From positions 1-6,598 of the forward strand of contig JBBRYY010000146.1 of the NCBI GenBank assembly GCA_038237245.1: DNA of 6,598 nt, given 5' to 3'. Under the pieces are notes generated by a model, which did not search any database, was not told the origin of the DNA, and worked only from the letters and a program-made list of their open reading frames with translations. The translations under genes were made by a program, and so were the position numbers. How positions within the stretch are numbered: the stretch's first letter is position 1; each line of letters begins with the position of its first letter. This stretch comes from FEN-1250 sp038237245 (GTDB lineage: Bacteria > Gemmatimonadota > Gemmatimonadetes > Gemmatimonadales > Gemmatimonadaceae). This document shows positions 5,621-6,598 of the stretch, one piece after another.

Positions 5621-6346
5621 CTAACTCGCGAGCGCCGCGTAGTCGTCGCGAGTGGCCCGATAGCAGCTGCACGAGGCCCCCTCGAGCCCCTCACGATCCG
5701 TGATCGTGATGTTGCCGCGCGAGTAGCGGATGAATCCCGCCTCCTGCAGAATGCCTGCGGCCAACGTGACTGCCGGCCGGTGCACGCCCAGCATGTAGGA
5801 GAGAAATTCCTGCGTCAGCTTGAAGTGGTCGCCGTCCACGCGATCGTGCGTGATCAGGAGCCAGCGTGCGCATCGCTCCTCGAGCGAGTGCAGCCGGTTG
5901 CAGGCGACAGACTGCGCGACCTGGTTGAAGAGCGAGAGGGCATAGCGCAGAAAAATCCGCTCCATGTGCCTGCTCTCGGCCACGACGGCGCGAAATGCGT
6001 CGGCCTTGATGCGATAGGCAAATCCCTCCACCTGAACGACCGCCTGCGTCGGCTCACTGGCGGCGCGGAGCAACACCGGAACCCCCGCGAAGCCCTCGAG
6101 GCCGATCGTGCCGACTTCGACGGATCCACCGTCGATCGTATGAATCATCGAGACGCATCCCGTCGTCGGAAAGTAGATGTACTCGATTTCCGCTCCGGCT
6201 TCGTAGAGGATGTCGTGGGTCGTAAGCGCGATCGGCTCGAGCTCGCCGGATATCAGAGCGAGATCATCGGGAGAGAGCGCGGCAAGCAGAAGGTTCGCCG
6301 TTGCCGGACGGGCGCTGAGCGGAGGCGCTTTCATCTTGAGGTGCAT
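5621..6346 (-). CDS. Crp/Fnr-family transcriptional regulator
   Basis: This 241-residue protein has an N-terminal cyclic-nucleotide-binding-like beta barrel (about 18-118), a long dimerisation helix (about 122-150) and a C-terminal winged helix-turn-helix. The helix-turn-helix reads KLTQEFLSYMLGVHRPAVTL (176-195), followed by a wing (IRYSRGNITITD). The cassette that holds the cAMP phosphate in CRP is not conserved: after GLEGF there is SEPTQAVVQ instead of an Arg-Ser/Thr pair, so cAMP binding is unlikely. The N-terminal cysteine cluster of FNR is also absent. Compared with CRP, the recognition helix keeps Arg190 but has Pro191 for the specificity glutamate and Leu195 for the second arginine, so it should read a different operator. 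A SCSCY motif (225-229) lies in the C-terminal tail. The start is the ATG at 6346, with GGGAG six bases upstream inside a hairpin. The effector and targets are unknown. Confidence 0.9.
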   Translation of the reverse strand: MHLKMKAPPLSARPATANLLLAALSPDDLALISGELEPIALTTHDILYEAGAEIEYIYFPTTGCVSMIHTIDGGSVEVGTIGLEGFAGVPVLLRAASEPTQAVVQVEGFAYRIKADAFRAVVAESRHMERIFLRYALSLFNQVAQSVACNRLHSLEERCARWLLITHDRVDGDHFKLTQEFLSYMLGVHRPAVTLAAGILQEAGFIRYSRGNITITDREGLEGASCSCYRATRDDYAALAS

Positions 6347-6352
6347 GGGTCA

Positions 6353-6400
6353 CTCCCTGATCCTGCCAAATGGGAACACCCACATCACGGCAGGAGGGAG
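6353..6400 (-). promoter_or_regulatory. Leader hairpin that sequesters the ribosome binding site of the Crp/Fnr gene
   Basis: In the minus-strand RNA, CUCCC (6400-6396) can pair with the Shine-Dalgarno GGGAG (6357-6353). The adjacent UCCUGCC (6395-6389) pairs with GGCAGGA (6367-6361), and an inner UGGG (6382-6379) pairs with CCCA (6374-6371) around the loop UGUU. Unpaired bases are UCA (6360-6358) as a bulge and GUGAUG opposite UUU as an internal loop. All sixteen pairs are Watson-Crick. The start codon lies six bases after the paired ribosome site. This layout suits an RNA thermometer or a protein- or ligand-responsive translational switch. It is read from the sequence by eye; no folding energy was computed. 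Confidence 0.5.
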
Positions 6401-6403
6401 GAA

Positions 6404-6416
6404 GCGGCGATGCCGC
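6404..6416 (-). other. Small GC hairpin in the Crp/Fnr leader
   Basis: GCGGC (6404-6408) and GCCGC (6412-6416) form a perfect five-base stem with a three-base loop, four bases upstream of the ribosome-site hairpin in the transcript. It has no U-tract, so it is probably a structural part of the leader and not a terminator. Confidence 0.3.
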
Positions 6417-6598
6417 AAACCCCGGGTGTCGATAGATGAATGCGTGGGATGCGCGATCACCACGATTCGAGTCGATCTTCGTTCCGAACTGTAACACACT
6501 ATACAAAGAAACGGGGCGTACTACTCGATTCGGAAACGACTTAGGTGCCAGTAGCGGAGCCTGACTGCGTATTAGGCGTGAAACCCGGACACGAAATA
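6417..6598. other. Noncoding upstream region of the Crp/Fnr gene
   Basis: All frames carry frequent stops and no protein-like frame is seen. The region is less GC-rich than the genes. On the minus strand TATAGT (6503-6498) is a five-of-six -10 match and could drive the regulator gene with a leader of about 145 bases. No good -35 is visible. The -10 overlaps TGTA-N8-TACA (6491-6506 region), a weak dyad that could be an operator. Confidence 0.35.

Noticed and set aside
5621..6346. Calling the regulator a cAMP receptor (crp) or oxygen sensor (fnr)
   Set aside because: The Arg-Ser/Thr phosphate-binding pair of CRP and the N-terminal cysteine cluster of FNR are both missing, so only the broad family is supported.
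6491..6506. TGTA-N8-TACA dyad as a defined Crp/Fnr operator
   Set aside because: Only four bases match in each arm and nothing extends outside them. It is too weak to call alone and is kept only as a note in the upstream region.
1..6598. tRNA, rRNA, CRISPR array, insertion sequence or prophage signals
   Set aside because: No cloverleaf-like sequence, spaced repeats, terminal inverted repeats, transposase or integrase were found on either strand.

Overview
The window is GC-rich and every convincing gene reads leftward, on the minus strand. The gene content (a Crp/Fnr regulator of a type without obvious cyclic-nucleotide ligands, SCO and CtaG copper-handling proteins, a sulfocyanin-like blue copper protein, an [FeFe]-hydrogenase-like domain protein and a lasso-type B2 protein) suggests an aerobic, copper-rich respiratory bacterium. 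Gemmatimonadota is my best guess. It rests on remembered resemblance of the proteins and on base composition, not on a marker gene.

Layout in the direction of transcription (high to low coordinates): 6598-6347 is a noncoding leader. It ends in a hairpin that appears to pair with the ribosome binding site of the next gene. 6346-5621 encodes a Crp/Fnr-family regulator. 5612-5208 encodes a conserved-looking helical protein of unknown function, 8 bases after the regulator. 5207-4824 is gene-poor. It holds a CRP-like palindrome and a small protein-like reading frame (5099-4866) broken by one TAG codon. 4823-4197 encodes an SCO/SenC lipoprotein, and 4192-3374 encodes a CtaG-type cytochrome c oxidase assembly protein four bases later. 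3292-1310 encodes a 660-residue protein: a cytoplasmic [FeFe]-hydrogenase-like domain with altered cysteine motifs, one membrane helix, a long Pro/Ala/Thr-rich segment and a terminal coiled coil. 1203-583 encodes an exported sulfocyanin-like cupredoxin with a complete His-Cys-His-Met copper site. 538-152 encodes an orphan lasso-peptide B2-like cysteine protease. The window ends inside the first 25 codons of a transaldolase gene (76-1).

The middle genes share a theme. SCO and CtaG deliver copper to a haem-copper oxidase, and sulfocyanin is a plausible electron carrier for such an oxidase. The hydrogenase-like membrane protein sits between the assembly pair and the copper protein, so it may belong to the same redox module, but that is inference from position alone. 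The B2 protein has no precursor peptide, B1 or cyclase gene in the window. The most interesting items are the hydrogenase-like membrane protein, the ribosome-site-sequestering leader hairpin, the amber-interrupted small gene and the orphan B2 protein.
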